A stretch of DNA of 64,000 nucleotides from Chaetomium olivaceum (Eukaryota; Ascomycota; Sordariomycetes; Sordariales; Chaetomiaceae): NCBI GenBank assembly GCA_039881045.1, contig JAYWVB010000006.1:558001-622000 (forward strand), read 5' to 3'. This document shows positions 1-11,167 of this stretch, piece after piece. Under the pieces are notes generated by a model. It was not told the origin of the DNA and made no database searches. It saw nothing but the letters and a program-made list of their open reading frames with translations. The translations under genes were made by a program, and so were the position numbers. Positions within the stretch are counted from its first letter, which is position 1, and every line of letters starts with the position of its first letter.

Positions 1-514
1 GACGAGTTGGTAAATACGAGGCTCATCATGCCGGCGTCGGCGGCTTGGCGGACGATCCAGGCTGACATGCCGAAGTGGTTGCTGTGCTTGACGCTCACCA
101 TGCCGATGCCGAATGTTTGAGCCATGGTTATGGCTGTGGCCATGGCTAGGTGTGCGGCCGGGAAACCGAAGCCATTGTTACCATCGACCTAGCAGAGGCA
201 CCGTCTGAGTCATCCGCGAAAGGGAGAGATGTCTGTAAAGAAGGCGAGCGGGTAGTTACCTGGGCAACTACAGGTGTGACCTGCGTGAGCACCGGCTCAG
301 CCTTGGGATCTAGCACTCCGTTTCTGATCCGCGCCAGATATGATGGGATGCGGTTGATGCCATGACTCTCGACTCCGCGCAAGTCTGCCTGCACGAGTCC
401 TTGGGCGACGGTCTTGGCGTTCTTCTGGGACACTCCGGATGCCTCGAGGAGGGCAACCACGAATTCCTCTGCAGCGGTATGCTTCACGGTGATTTTAATC
501 TCCTCTTGAGCCAT
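1..514 (-). CDS. Malate/L-lactate dehydrogenase family oxidoreductase (Ldh_2), 5' part
   Basis: NAD(P)-dependent 2-hydroxyacid dehydrogenase of the malate/L-lactate/ureidoglycolate family, probably soluble. Exon 1 (514-260) starts at the ATG at 514 and encodes the family N-terminus, including the RGVESHGINRIP segment typical of the dinucleotide-binding fold. A 71-nt intron (259-189) has a GTAACT donor and CTGCTAG acceptor. Exon 2 (188-1) continues in frame as VDGNNGFGFPAAHLA and VSVKHSNHFG, the conserved active-site histidine region. The gene leaves the window at base 1, so roughly the last two thirds are missing. The exact substrate cannot be told from this fragment. Family assignment is firm; the splice sites are inferred from frame and motif continuity. 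Confidence 0.88.
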
Positions 515-1715
515 TTTGAAGATCAGTGGTGTTCAACTGTTGTAACTGTTGACTTCTCGCTGGTGAGAAGGGGTTCCATTGTGACGGAGAGTTGAAGAGG
601 TCAGGTAAGCTCAGTTCTCGGGGTTAGGGTTTGGGTGACTCGTGTGACAGCTTGGCTGGCTTCAAATTTCTTAGCTTTCATTGGCAAAAGCTTCTTCCAA
701 CCGCCCCCACGATCTCCACGAATCCTGTCTCCACGATCACTTCTCCGTTTGCCGAAATCCGATCACGGCGCTCATGCCTAGAGAACTCAAATTTTGTCGA
801 CGAAGAGTTTAATAACAAACACTTTATGTTTTGACATTCTGCTGTGGATTTCCAGCCCATACGATTATTCCAAATGTTTTCTAGGCACTGCCAGGTCTTT
901 TTGCCTTCCACCCGACTTTTTCCTGCTTTCTAATTATTATCAAAACCCACCGACCTCCTCCCGGAATTTATTTCCTTATCTATCCTGTATGTTTCACCAC
1001 TAGACCCTTTCCGTGTCGGCAAGCTGCAGCATCCACCACTGAATGGCTCCCTTCCTGTTTTAATGTTTCTGATTGGCACCATCCATGGGTCCACGATGGA
1101 GCAAACACGCGACTTGGAGCGGGTTTCTCCAGGTTTGCGGAAGTGCGAAGTCAAACCCCAACCTCTGTCGGTCCGAGTCCGGTTATTCATCGTGTTCATC
1201 CACCAGTACCACCGCTTCCCCATGGGATCATGTTGACTTTACTGCCACCTGACGGCATAGGGTCTCATCTCCGGAGCCACCTTCCCGAAGTGGTCGTGAT
1301 GTGCGGGACTTGTTGTGACGCTGTAACTCGAGATGCTGTGTTGCCACAGGGGATACACCGGCACAATAACGTAACCGGTCGCCAATTAAGGAGATAGCCC
1401 CCCATACTGTAAAATATCCAACTCTTCTAGACGTGTTCTTGGTGGGCCGTCTACCCCCGATACCCTAGTCCTGGGTTGGCTTGCATGGGAGCTATTCCTT
1501 CACGGCAGTCTTCACGGCACTCAACAGCGGTGCTATGTCCGGCACTGTATAGACCGAGTCCGAGACTTCCAAGACACCTATCTTCTATTTGAACGTGCCA
1601 CTTCCGGAGAGTTGATAACTACGACTGCGCCGCTCTCCACGAGTCCCAACTCATACCAGCACTTGTGGCCTTCTCACACCGCCATTCTCTGATTGTCCCT
1701 ACACAAACCGACAAG
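515..1715. other. Divergent intergenic region
   Basis: This lies between the start of the dehydrogenase gene (minus) and the start of the MFS transporter (plus), so it should contain both promoters. Short open frames occur but have no recognisable motif, and I see no RNA gene or repeat. Confidence 0.6.
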
Positions 1716-3546
1716 ATGGCTGGCGGGGTGAAGAAACCCGTGAATGTCTTCAAGTTGAAGGACTTGGGCGTACCAAAAGAAGTTTTCAATTGGAAGCTGT
1801 GGTTTGCGGTGTTCTCCTTTTCTCTCCTAGGCGCCGCCCGTGGCGTCGACGAGGGTCTCATTAGCGGCGCCTTCAACAGCAGGCACTTCCAACAGACCAT
1901 CAAATACGACTCGTACACCAAGGTCGAGCAGGCAAACATCAAGGCAAATGTCTCCGCAATGGTTCAGATAGGCTCCGTTGGGGGTGCTCTCATGTCGGTT
2001 ACCTCAACGCCACTCATTATACATTTTTGGAACCTTGAACTGACTCGTGGACAGTGCGTTCCTTATTTGCGACAGAATTGGCAGAATCTGGGCGACTCGT
2101 CAGTTATGTCTCTTGTGGATTGTGGGCATCGTGATCTTCATGGTGTCCAACGGAAATCTCGGTGCCATTTATGCAGGCAGGTTTATTGCAGGTCTCGGTG
2201 TAGGCCAGACGCCCGTGGTCGGGCCCGTTTACATCGCAGAGATTACCCCTGCGAGTATTCGTGGTCTCTGCACTTGTCTCTTTACCGGCTTCGTCTACCT
2301 CGGTATTGTCCTTGCCTACTTCACCAACTATGGATGCCAGATCAACTTGGGCGACACCACCGCCGTGCGATGGCTCGTCCCGACCAGCATTCACATCATA
2401 TTCTCGGGCCTGATCTGTATCCTTACCCTCTTCCAGTCCGAGTCCCCCCGCTACCTCATTATGAAAGACCAGCACGACAAAGCCCTCAACACTATGGCTC
2501 GTCTCCGCAACCTGCCCCCGCAGCATGAGTACGTCGTCACCGAAATCAGCGCCATCACGGCCGCCCACCGCGAGGAGACCGAAGCAACCAAGAACACGGG
2601 CTGGCTCGGCATCCTGCGCGAGGCCTTCCTCGATCCGAGCAACTTCTACCGCGTGTCCCTCACCATCACCGCGCAGATCATGTCGCAGTGGTCCGGGGCC
2701 GGCTCCATCACGCTGTACGCGCCCGACCTGTTCCACCTGCTCGGTATCGCCGACACCAACACCAACCTGCTGGTGACGGCCGTGTTCGGCATCGTCAAGC
2801 TGGTCGCCGCCGTCATTTGCGCGCTGTTCCTCGTCGACGTCATCGGGCGCAAGCGCTCCCTGTTGCTGGGCATCACCTTTCAGGCCATCTCCATGGTTTA
2901 CGTCGCTGGATTCCTGACAGCCATGCCCCAGTTGAGTGTTCATAAGACGAATAGCCAAATAAAGCTCGTTGGGTCCGAGCTGGCGGCTTCTCGGGGTGCG
3001 GTGGCGATGATTTACCTGTCAGGCTTTGGTTGGGCTTTGGGGTGGAATAGCAGTAAGTGGTGGCCCTTTCTGTGGCCCCTGGTTTGCTTCCATGAACGAA
3101 TGCGCTAACCATCTTTTCTTTTCTCAGTGCAATACCTCATGACAGCAGAACTCTTCCCGCTGCGGATCAGAGCGTTTTGCACGTCGTTGGCGATGACTTT
3201 CCACTTTGCGAACCAGTATGGCAACTCAAGGGCTGTGCCGAACCTGTTGTTGCCTGTCGCCGACGGTGGCATTTCGCCGCAGGGAACCTTCTGGTTCTTC
3301 GCCGCGGTTACGATCCTCGGCGGAGTCTGGGTGTGGTTTGCCATGCCGGAGACGGCGGGCAGGAGCTTAGAGAGCATGGACCGGTTGTTTAGTCTGCCGT
3401 GGTACAAGATTGGGAGATATGGCAACCGGGAGGCGGATATTGTGGATGAGAGGGAGAAGCAGAGCGGTAAGATGGATGAGATGGCGATTGCTGATGAGGT
3501 AGAGTTGAGCGCGGCAAGGAGTCAGGGAGATGGCCATAGAGTGTGA
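1716..3546 (+). CDS. MFS sugar-type transporter (monosaccharide/quinate-like)
   Basis: Twelve-helix plasma-membrane transporter of the sugar porter family, predicted to import a monosaccharide or related small polyol/acid by proton symport. Three exons: 1716-1993, 2055-3052, 3128-3546; they sum to 1695 nt (564 aa). Intron 1 (61 nt) has a weak GTCGGT donor but joins GGALI to AFLICDRIGR exactly; intron 2 (75 nt) is GTAAGT to CTCAG and joins GWNS to MQYLMTAELFP. Family signatures visible are DRIGRIWATR after TM2-3, PASIRG, SESPRYL before the central loop, VDVIGRKRS, and PETAGRSLESMDRLF at the end. The first in-frame ATG is 1716 and the N-terminus VPKEVFNWKLW followed by ARGVDEG is typical of one fungal clade. 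The substrate is not deducible from sequence. Confidence 0.9.
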
Positions 3547-5641
3547 TGTTTACGCAGCGTTATGAGCTTGGCTTAGAGATTCACTTAGAATCAACCCACC
3601 AGGCGGTCGATGGCATGAGCCTATGAAGACATTTTATCTATTATCTGCCCCCAAATTATTTACTAGCCCACAACAACCCCATCATTGTACGAGGCTATGT
3701 GGGTTTCACTTAGTATGAGTGTAAGGGTAGACATAATAGAATCCAGTAGAAGGTTACCTGTCGTCCCTATTTATCATTTGATAGGTTAGGGTCTCGCGAC
3801 CTTGAAATCATTCCAAGGCATGGGTTAAAGTCGGCCGTGACTAAGAGTTGACACACAAACAATAGGCAGGCTCCACAGCGGCTGCCTGATAGCACAAATC
3901 CCTCGTTCCAGAGAGTGTCACCTTCGAGGCTTCGACGCTCAAACATCCCTTGCGGCACCGGCTCCAACCTCGGGCTATCCGGGAAGATGTGATTCCGTGG
4001 GATGTTCCGCTGGGGGCTGAAACTCGATTGGTTGCCTGCAGCCTAGCTGAGTTGAGTTGCATCCCGGGACCTTGCAGCTCGCAGCTGAGGACACAGCCCA
4101 TCTCTTGGACCTGCAATACGCCCTGAAATCGGCTGACGAGGCAGATTCTCCACCATGACTGGAACTCTCTCACCATGCGGATTGACAGATGCCGGGCTGA
4201 TTTTACCAACTTCCTTTACAAGATCCAAGTCACCCTAGTGCCGCCCACCATTTCCCCACACCGAAGGCGGACGCCACAGTCGAACATAATAATCTTGTAT
4301 CGAACACCACAATTGCCGTTTCTTGACGCCGGATGACCCCGCACAACGCCCTTGGCAGCGTTGGAACCTGGCAGTCACACCGCGCGCCGTCAATAGTCTG
4401 CGGGAAAGGTGGGATGGGGGCGGCTAATGGGGCCGGCATCGCCGTCAGCCCTGTCACACCCCACGCTGTAGTGTAGTATCCGAATCCTCAGCACTCCTCA
4501 GAGTCCCTTGCACAACTACGCCATTGCCGGACCACACCTATTGTTACGAGCTCTGTCGCGCCTGGTATGCTCGCCTCGGTCTAAGCGTCACCCATATGGG
4601 AATAGCAGGGCGACTACTTGGCCGCCGTTCGCGCCACCTTGGCATTGAATACTTTGGCCTTTGTGTTCCCATGTGTCATAGTCTTTTTGATAATGTGCAT
4701 CAGATGGTCCGGCTGACAGGAACGTTACGGCGCAGCTCGCACCTTGGCGCGTTCCGCTACCACATTATACTCCGTGCCTGCGTCAAACGCCGTGCGATGG
4801 AAGCAGGAACGAAGGAATAGAATACTCCTGGAACTTGTGTGGGGAAAAGGGGGGGCCAACATTGAGCTGTTTTTGCCGTAGAGCTCGTACTACGTCATGT
4901 CATGGTGGACTCGCCTACCACACTTGTTACCCCGAGACGTCCGGTGACAACGAATGTCAACGGAATTCAAAGCCACCAGGGATCATGTGTTGTCCGACCC
5001 GCCCCTGGGCCGCTGGAGGTATCATGGCGGTGCAAGTGGCACGCGCCAACCGCAGTATTCTCTTTCTCTCACTCTGACCACCCCTCGCTTTCTTCTTACT
5101 CCCTCGCGTTGAGTCAACGACAAGCCCGCGCCTCGGGCTCGCGTTCCCATATCACATCAAAAGACCCAGTAGGGCGCGAGTGCTCTCGTGTGATGTGGGG
5201 AGCACAGCATCACTTCTCCCCTCTTGGGCGAGGCCGAGGACAATAGGTCTGAATGGGGAAAGGTTAGCCTAGGGTGCGGCACACTTTCCCTGATATCTCC
5301 GGACGCTTTCTGTTCTGGTGTGGCCCTCACCGGTGAGTATTGGATGTCTTCTGTCCCAAACGGAATGGTTGTGCACCGCCAGGTCTGCCTCCTCTGAGTA
5401 ACCCTGCCGCGGCTGTTGCGGATGGGGGAGACAGCTCTGAAAGTCTCATGGTCGGAAGACTAGATAAATGGAGGTCATCCGATCGTGTGGTTAGCCCGAA
5501 GGTAATATCTGTTCCTTAGCATTTCAAACTGCATAGCTCACGCCTCTCGTCCCTACTTTCCAATATCTTTAAAGTGCTTAGCCACCCACTTATAGTACCT
5601 TAGATATTACACAACCCTCCTCATTCCTCCTAGCTCTCATC
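3547..5641. other. Intergenic region, about 2.1 kb
   Basis: Downstream of the transporter and upstream of the G1 peptidase. Open frames here (for example 4524-4820 plus) lack family motifs, plausible splice partners or coding-like composition. No tRNA, repeat or mobile element was recognised. Confidence 0.6.
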
Positions 5642-6774
5642 ATGCGGTGGACCCTTGCGGCACTGTTCGGCTCGGCCCTCGTGGCTAACCAGGCTCTGGC
5701 AGAGCTCACCTTCACGGTAGAAGCCACAAAGAACGGCGTCCCCATCCCACAATCCGAGATCAAGTTGGAGCCGTTCGAATTTGGCCGTGGCCGCATGGGC
5801 GGTACCAACCCGGCCCCAGCCCACCGAAGAATCCGGAGGTCCAACCCTACCGAAAACAGCAACAACTGGTGCGGCTCTGTGAACACGACGCCCTCGACCA
5901 ACCAGATCCAAGTGATCCATGGCACGTTCCAACACCCCACATGTACCAAGAGGGCCGGCGTGACGACGTACCCCCAGGCGGCCGCAAACTGGGTGGGGAT
6001 TGACGGAGATACCTGGAAGTCGGCACTGGTGCAAGCAGGGACGGTCTGTAAGGTATGGTTCACCCCGAAATAAAAGAGTTGCTAAGTTCGATGCTAACAA
6101 GGAGACTTAGATTGACAACTCCACCGGCATCGTCAAGTATGAACCCGCGTGGTACTCCCCAAGCTCCAAGTTCACATCCACTCACACCCTTTTCTTAGAA
6201 ACGAAGCCTGGTGGCAATGGGTCCCATCTGCCGCCTTCACAATTACCACGATGCCAGGTACGGCCTCCTATTTCACCCAGCCAACCCCTGCCATTACTGA
6301 CCCTGGAAAACGACAGTGCTACCCGATGACTGGTTTGAGATCACCATCGAGACGACGTCAACCACGTCAGCTACGATGTACGTCCTGCCCCCTCCCCCCT
6401 ACCCTGTCCTTCCCACCTCTCCCCCAGCCTCCTATGGAACCCAAACAACCACCACCAAACCAACTAACACACCGGCCCCCTTCCCCCCAAACAACAGCAC
6501 GCTCTCCAACATCTCCCAAGGCCACACCTACACCATGACCATCGCCAACGGCGCGGCCCTCGGACGGGTGAACGCCGACTGGGTGGTCGAGCGCCCCTAC
6601 TACGGCTCGACGCTGGCCAGCTTCCCGACCTTCACCGACGTGTGGTTCGACGAGGCGTGGGCGACGCGGGCGAGCGGCTCGCTGGGCATCCTCGGCGCCA
6701 AGCAGTACCAGATGCCGGGCCTGTGCGCCTCGCAGGAGTGGGATAATTCGCATGAGGTTTCTTGGTCGCTTTGA
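5642..6774 (+). CDS. Secreted G1 family glutamic peptidase (eqolisin)
   Basis: Acid-active extracellular endopeptidase using a Gln/Glu dyad. Five exons (5642-6052, 6111-6136, 6199-6257, 6317-6377, 6498-6774) sum to 834 nt, 277 aa, and each junction restores family sequence. Exon 2 is only 26 nt. Residues 1-20 form a signal peptide ending ANQALA. A propeptide runs to about residue 70; the mature domain starts near NNWCGSV. ANWVGIDGD precedes the likely catalytic Gln131 (LVQAG); the likely catalytic Glu217 lies in NADWVVERP. EAWWQWVP forms the conserved aromatic strand. Introns 1-3 are 58-62 nt and intron 4 is 120 nt, C-rich, with a GTACGT donor. The context is a lone gene. Residue roles are assigned by family analogy. 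Confidence 0.9.
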
Positions 6775-7590
6775 GGGGGTTTTTGTTTGTTTTGTTTTGG
6801 GTATTATGGGTTGGTTGGTGGCGTTGGTTGGGAGGGGGTTCGAATCTTTCCGTTTATCTCCTGGGTTTTGCGTGGTTTGGCTATGATCTCATTCTGAACT
6901 TGAAGAGTTTCTTTTGCTAATGGCACTGAACTGGTTCCAGTCTTCTGGTGGAGTTAGTTATATAGTTGGTTGCACCTGTAACCATTTATCGATGTTGAGC
7001 TTGTCAATCTCGTTACTACCTTTACAAGTGAAACCGAACATACGCTGCTAGATAGCGCAGAGAAATGTTTCACATGCTGGCTTTGGTGGATTCAATAACC
7101 ATCCACATTGATAATAGTAACAAAGTAGCTGGATACCCAGGTTATTCCCAGCTGTTATGTTTCAGTCTTCGAACCCCGACGCCTAAGCAACCACAGTACT
7201 GAATCTGAGACAAGAACGGAAGATCGGCGCAGATGATGAGTGCATGCAGTCACATATTGAATTCGGGTATATACTATTCCTGAATTGAGTAGGGGTATCG
7301 TCAGTTATTCATGGAGCCAAACACGCTCGATAGAAACCATTCCAAACGAAAATACCTGTCAAGGAAACGGAAATAGTACCCTGCGCTACCTAATACCATC
7401 GTAGTGGGGATTGATAACCGAGAGAGGAGTTTAGTAATGGGTTGGTTGTCCAAAGGGTTGAGCTTCGGGACGCCCAAACGGCTTAACCGATACGCGAGGG
7501 GTTTGAAGGCCTGTATTGGTACGAGAGAGGAAACTGCTTGGGCGGGCCGAAAACGATACGAGGGCCACGGTCGTGGGGCATGCGGATTGT
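6775..7590. other. Convergent intergenic region
   Basis: This lies between the 3' end of the G1 peptidase (plus) and the 3' end of the F-box gene (minus). A G/T-rich stretch follows the peptidase stop. No gene or repeat is recognised. Confidence 0.55.
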
Positions 7591-9867
7591 TCAGTAGAAG
7601 TCCCGGATATAGCTCCTGCTTCTTCCAGCGCACCCTATCGAGAATGTGTTAGTAACTAACAACGGAAGGGGCCACGGCCGTGATATCGGGGGAGTTTGAG
7701 AGCCTTACAGTCACACTGCGAGTCATACTCCATGTTAGTCGTGGTGTCAACTCCCGGTGCAGATGATGAAAGACGTACCGCGACCATGGTTGAGCCTTCA
7801 TTGTGAATCAGGCAGTAACCGCCACTACATCTTTTGCATGTGCGTTGAGTACGATCAATGCACTCCTTGCACTGAAAATCGGTGCCCATTAGTTTGTGGT
7901 CGCAACTTCACCGCTAGCTGATTAGGGCTTACGTTCATGCCACACTCCCAGCAACTCTTGGATACGTGGGCCTAGTAACAGGTCGATTAGCATCCATACT
8001 GAGACGGAGTAAATTATGCGTTCAGCGAACATTCCAGAACTGTCCCCGTAAGAGCGCAAACCTATCCAAGGGACATGGACCTTTGAGCAACCCTAGCGGC
8101 GGAGAGATTTGCTAACGACATGGCTCGTTCGGCTTGGTGTGTCAAAACCGGGCCTTACGCTGGGGACGGGGGTCGGTCTTCGCCGGCTCGTTTCAACCTG
8201 CTACAGGAGTTCTGCCCCTTTAGTGTTGCGGGAGTGAACAACCCCCGTCCGTGCAAACTCCGTTTCTGGTCCTACACACTGACTCTACACTGTCGCTCAC
8301 GCTCACCACACCCGTACTGGAAATGGGGTTGCTTACAGAGTTAGGCCCGGAATGTGATCCTGCATGCTCGCTGGGAGACGACGCCCTGGGTCCGGTGTAG
8401 CACAACTCACACCACCATTTGTGGCACCCTCCACAGTACCGATCTCGGATACAGTCGAAGCATCGCGGAATGAAACGCGCCGCCTGCTGTTTCCCGCTTG
8501 GGATGAACGGTAGGCGGGACCTCACACTCTGGCCGGCCGGGCACATGGCAACCTGGAGGCTTGCGGAGTGCATCGGCGGAGGAGCCAGCAAGGGGAACCG
8601 GGCCAGGTCAGCCATGCAGCTCTCGCTCGTCCGCCTCCCGTCAGCATCGCGATGGGAGGTAAGCAGCTCTTGGCCCCAGACGGTCCAGCCCTCTGGTGCC
8701 GAGCCGCATGACGCACATCCACCCAAGCTATGGGTCGCAACAGCAAAGTGAGGGATGTTTGGCGCCCCGTTCGAAGCGGCAGGGTCGAGAGCCTGGATGT
8801 TGACGGTTCCCCAGCCGGGAGAGTTGAAGTGTCGTGGGCCGGTACATAGGACGGAGTCGAATGAGATAACGCCAGCACAGGCCTTCAGTGTGTGCGCCCA
8901 GTCGGCGTGGATACGTCCCGGGAACTGGCCACCACGCCGGGCATACCATGCTTCTGGCTCCTCGGCAAGCGCAGCAATCAAGGCCTCCTGGCTCTTTGTG
9001 TTCCAAGCAGCGGCAACGGCCGCTGGGCTGGTCGGAGAGGCGCTGCGCTTTTCTTCTCGGTGTGTCAATGTCGGTGCTGTATCCTGCGGTCCAAAAATAT
9101 ACAGGCCTTTCACGCGTGGCATCCCTTCGGGTCTTGATGGGCGGCAGGCATATTGCAACGCGCCGCGGAGCTGCCGCTCGTTCAGGTTTCTGACGCCACG
9201 GACCGACAGAATACGGACAGAGAAGGAGGGGTCGTTGAGAATGTCATGGACCAACTCGGCCGTGACGGAGAGACCGTCAAGGGAGAGAACCTGCACATCC
9301 CTCAAGATATCGGCGCGGCGGAGGTTAGAGAATATGCCACGAAGTGGGCCCGAGTAGAAGCTGTTGTAAGACAACCAGGTTAGAGGAATTTAGCAGCGGT
9401 GGGATTGGTAAAGCAAGCAAGCCGGCTTACTCGTCCTCGGTCAAATTCTCATCTAATTGGACATTGCGCCAGGTCTCCCCGCCGCGATCAACGGCATGGG
9501 TGTCGAACTGTGCGGTCTTGACATTCCCTAATTCCAGGCGTCGGAAGACGTTTGGGGTGTGATAGACGAGGAAGCGGAAAGCCCGCGCGGTAGCCGCAAG
9601 ATTCAGGACATCGTAGCAGGAGAGGTAGGGTGCTGTCTGTGACAGCACTAGCGAGTTGGCGAGGAGTTGTAGCAGAGCAGAGTGTTGGGTGTTGACAGGC
9701 AAAGCGTTGTGAGACTCCAGGATCTGGGTCATCGTATTGCACAAGGCCTCAAATGGTGCAAGGCGGGGTGCCGTGTGGTCTGTATCTTTCGGAGTGACCT
9801 GTCTTGGTGAAGGTGGAAGGGTAAAGGTGATGCTCGGAGGTCGGGGAACGGATGGGTCCGAAGACAA
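7591..9867 (-). CDS. F-box protein with Cys-rich C-terminal tail
   Basis: Probable substrate-recognition subunit of an SCF ubiquitin ligase. Exon 1 (9867-9431) carries an F-box-like helix set around SCYDVLNLAATARAFR. A 70-nt intron (9430-9361) leads to exon 2 (from 9360), which continues through ILSVRGVRNLNE and ends in CFDCIRDRYCGGCHKWWCELC. Separate short exons follow: 7971-7933 (KSCWECGMN), 7871-7779 (CKECIDRTQRTCKRC, then GYCLIHNEGS), an inferred 7-nt exon 7715-7709 and 7634-7591 ending CDWC...DFY. This tail resembles the zinc-binding end of many Sordariomycete F-box proteins. The splice structure between 8340 and 7972 is unresolved: one reading uses a GTAAGC donor at 8336, while the exon 2 frame also stays open to a stop at 8220 through a plausible RNGVC motif. 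The ligase target is unknown. Confidence 0.78.
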
Positions 9868-11167
9868 TTATATTTGGTGATGAGTTGTCTTGGTGGTACC
9901 AGAACGGGAAGTGCGGATACCAAATCCGATGTCTGACAGGACGGACCTGACGGGATGTGGGCCAAGCGAGACGGGGGACAGCCGGACTGATCGGCAAGCC
10001 GGGGGGTTGTGGTGTTGCAGATTGGGGAAGCTTGGGCACCCCAAGGGCAACTCACCCACGCTCCGAGTAGTGGGGATGGTTTGCTGGAAGATCGGCGAGA
10101 CAATGAGGTTTCGATGTACAGGCAAGTCTGGACATACATACGAAACACAAATGAGACCCGGGATTTTGGTCAGGTGGACCCGCTCAACAGCTTTTCACCC
10201 TGCTAAAGACAACTTACCGGCACCTTTCTTCTTCAAGCAACAAGATCAACGATATGAGTAGGTTTCGTTTGAACCCTCGGGATGGCGGCGCCAGAAGTGA
10301 CAAGACAATGTTTAACCGGCCTTAGCGTTAACGTTGAAGGAGAGCTCCTTCGATCCCCCGCTTTTGACCCCAGTTTTGCTGTCGACACTGCTGCAGCGTG
10401 GGGTAACACCCGACCTTGTTGGCTGGTCGCGAGTCCAGACGGGAGTCGCACAAAACTCTTGGCTAGGCCGGATAGCTGCAATGGTTGCAGCAAGGCGACA
10501 AGATGCCTTGAACACGTGTTGCTGTCGCGAGATTGGGAAACCACCAAGTCTTATCTTATCAAGGTTTCGTCTGGCCTGTCTGGGAGTTTGTCGACTGCGG
10601 GGTCTTTGGTGCCCCCACACATGCCCCGCCACTTCAGCTCAAGTGGGGTTGTGATTTTGGCAATGACACCACAGGAATGAAGAGACGGACAAAACACAGC
10701 AACGGCGCCGCTTGGCTGTCAGACAGACGCACAGGGCGCAATTGGCGAGACATACCATTGCTTTTCTGTGGTTTTTCTGCATTTCATTCCCTCCAACCCT
10801 CATCCATCTCAGAAGCAAGGTCGAGAATGTCAAGCCCAAAGTCGAGGCCGTGGTGCCCCACCCTGTCGTCAGGGTCTTGGCGGCCGTCAGGCTACCAAGC
10901 GATGATGGCGTGGAATCCGCAAGAAGATTCGCTGACTGATCGGAGCAACCGCTTCGTCCTATGTTTGTTGGACATGTGAACAACAAAATTGTATTTCCTT
11001 CAGTGATGTTTAAATAATATTTTTGTTAATCGACCCGCCTAAAACTTGATCTTTGTTTTCCTCCCCCGTTCACTCTCCGTCGGGCGTAACGGAACATCTA
11101 GGACCCGTCGCGATCACCCCCCAACCGGCGTCCGATCCGGGATTGAAAGACATCAACCTCATTGAAT
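9868..11167. other. Divergent intergenic region
   Basis: This lies between the F-box gene start (minus) and the UFD1-domain gene start (plus), about 1.3 kb, and should contain both promoters. Several overlapping open frames on both strands (for example 10282-10680) look like chance frames in GC-rich DNA. No repeats or RNA genes were seen. Confidence 0.55.

Noticed and set aside
2104..2958. Long antisense frame opposite the sugar transporter
   Set aside because: It is the shadow of a GC-rich coding region: Asp/Gly/Val-rich with no domain.
4524..4820. 98-codon plus-strand frame
   Set aside because: Cys/Arg-rich, no signal peptide or homologous motif, isolated in intergenic DNA.
10282..10680. 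Several overlapping frames on both strands between the F-box and UFD1 genes
   Set aside because: Equal openness on both strands and no motifs; treated as promoter region.
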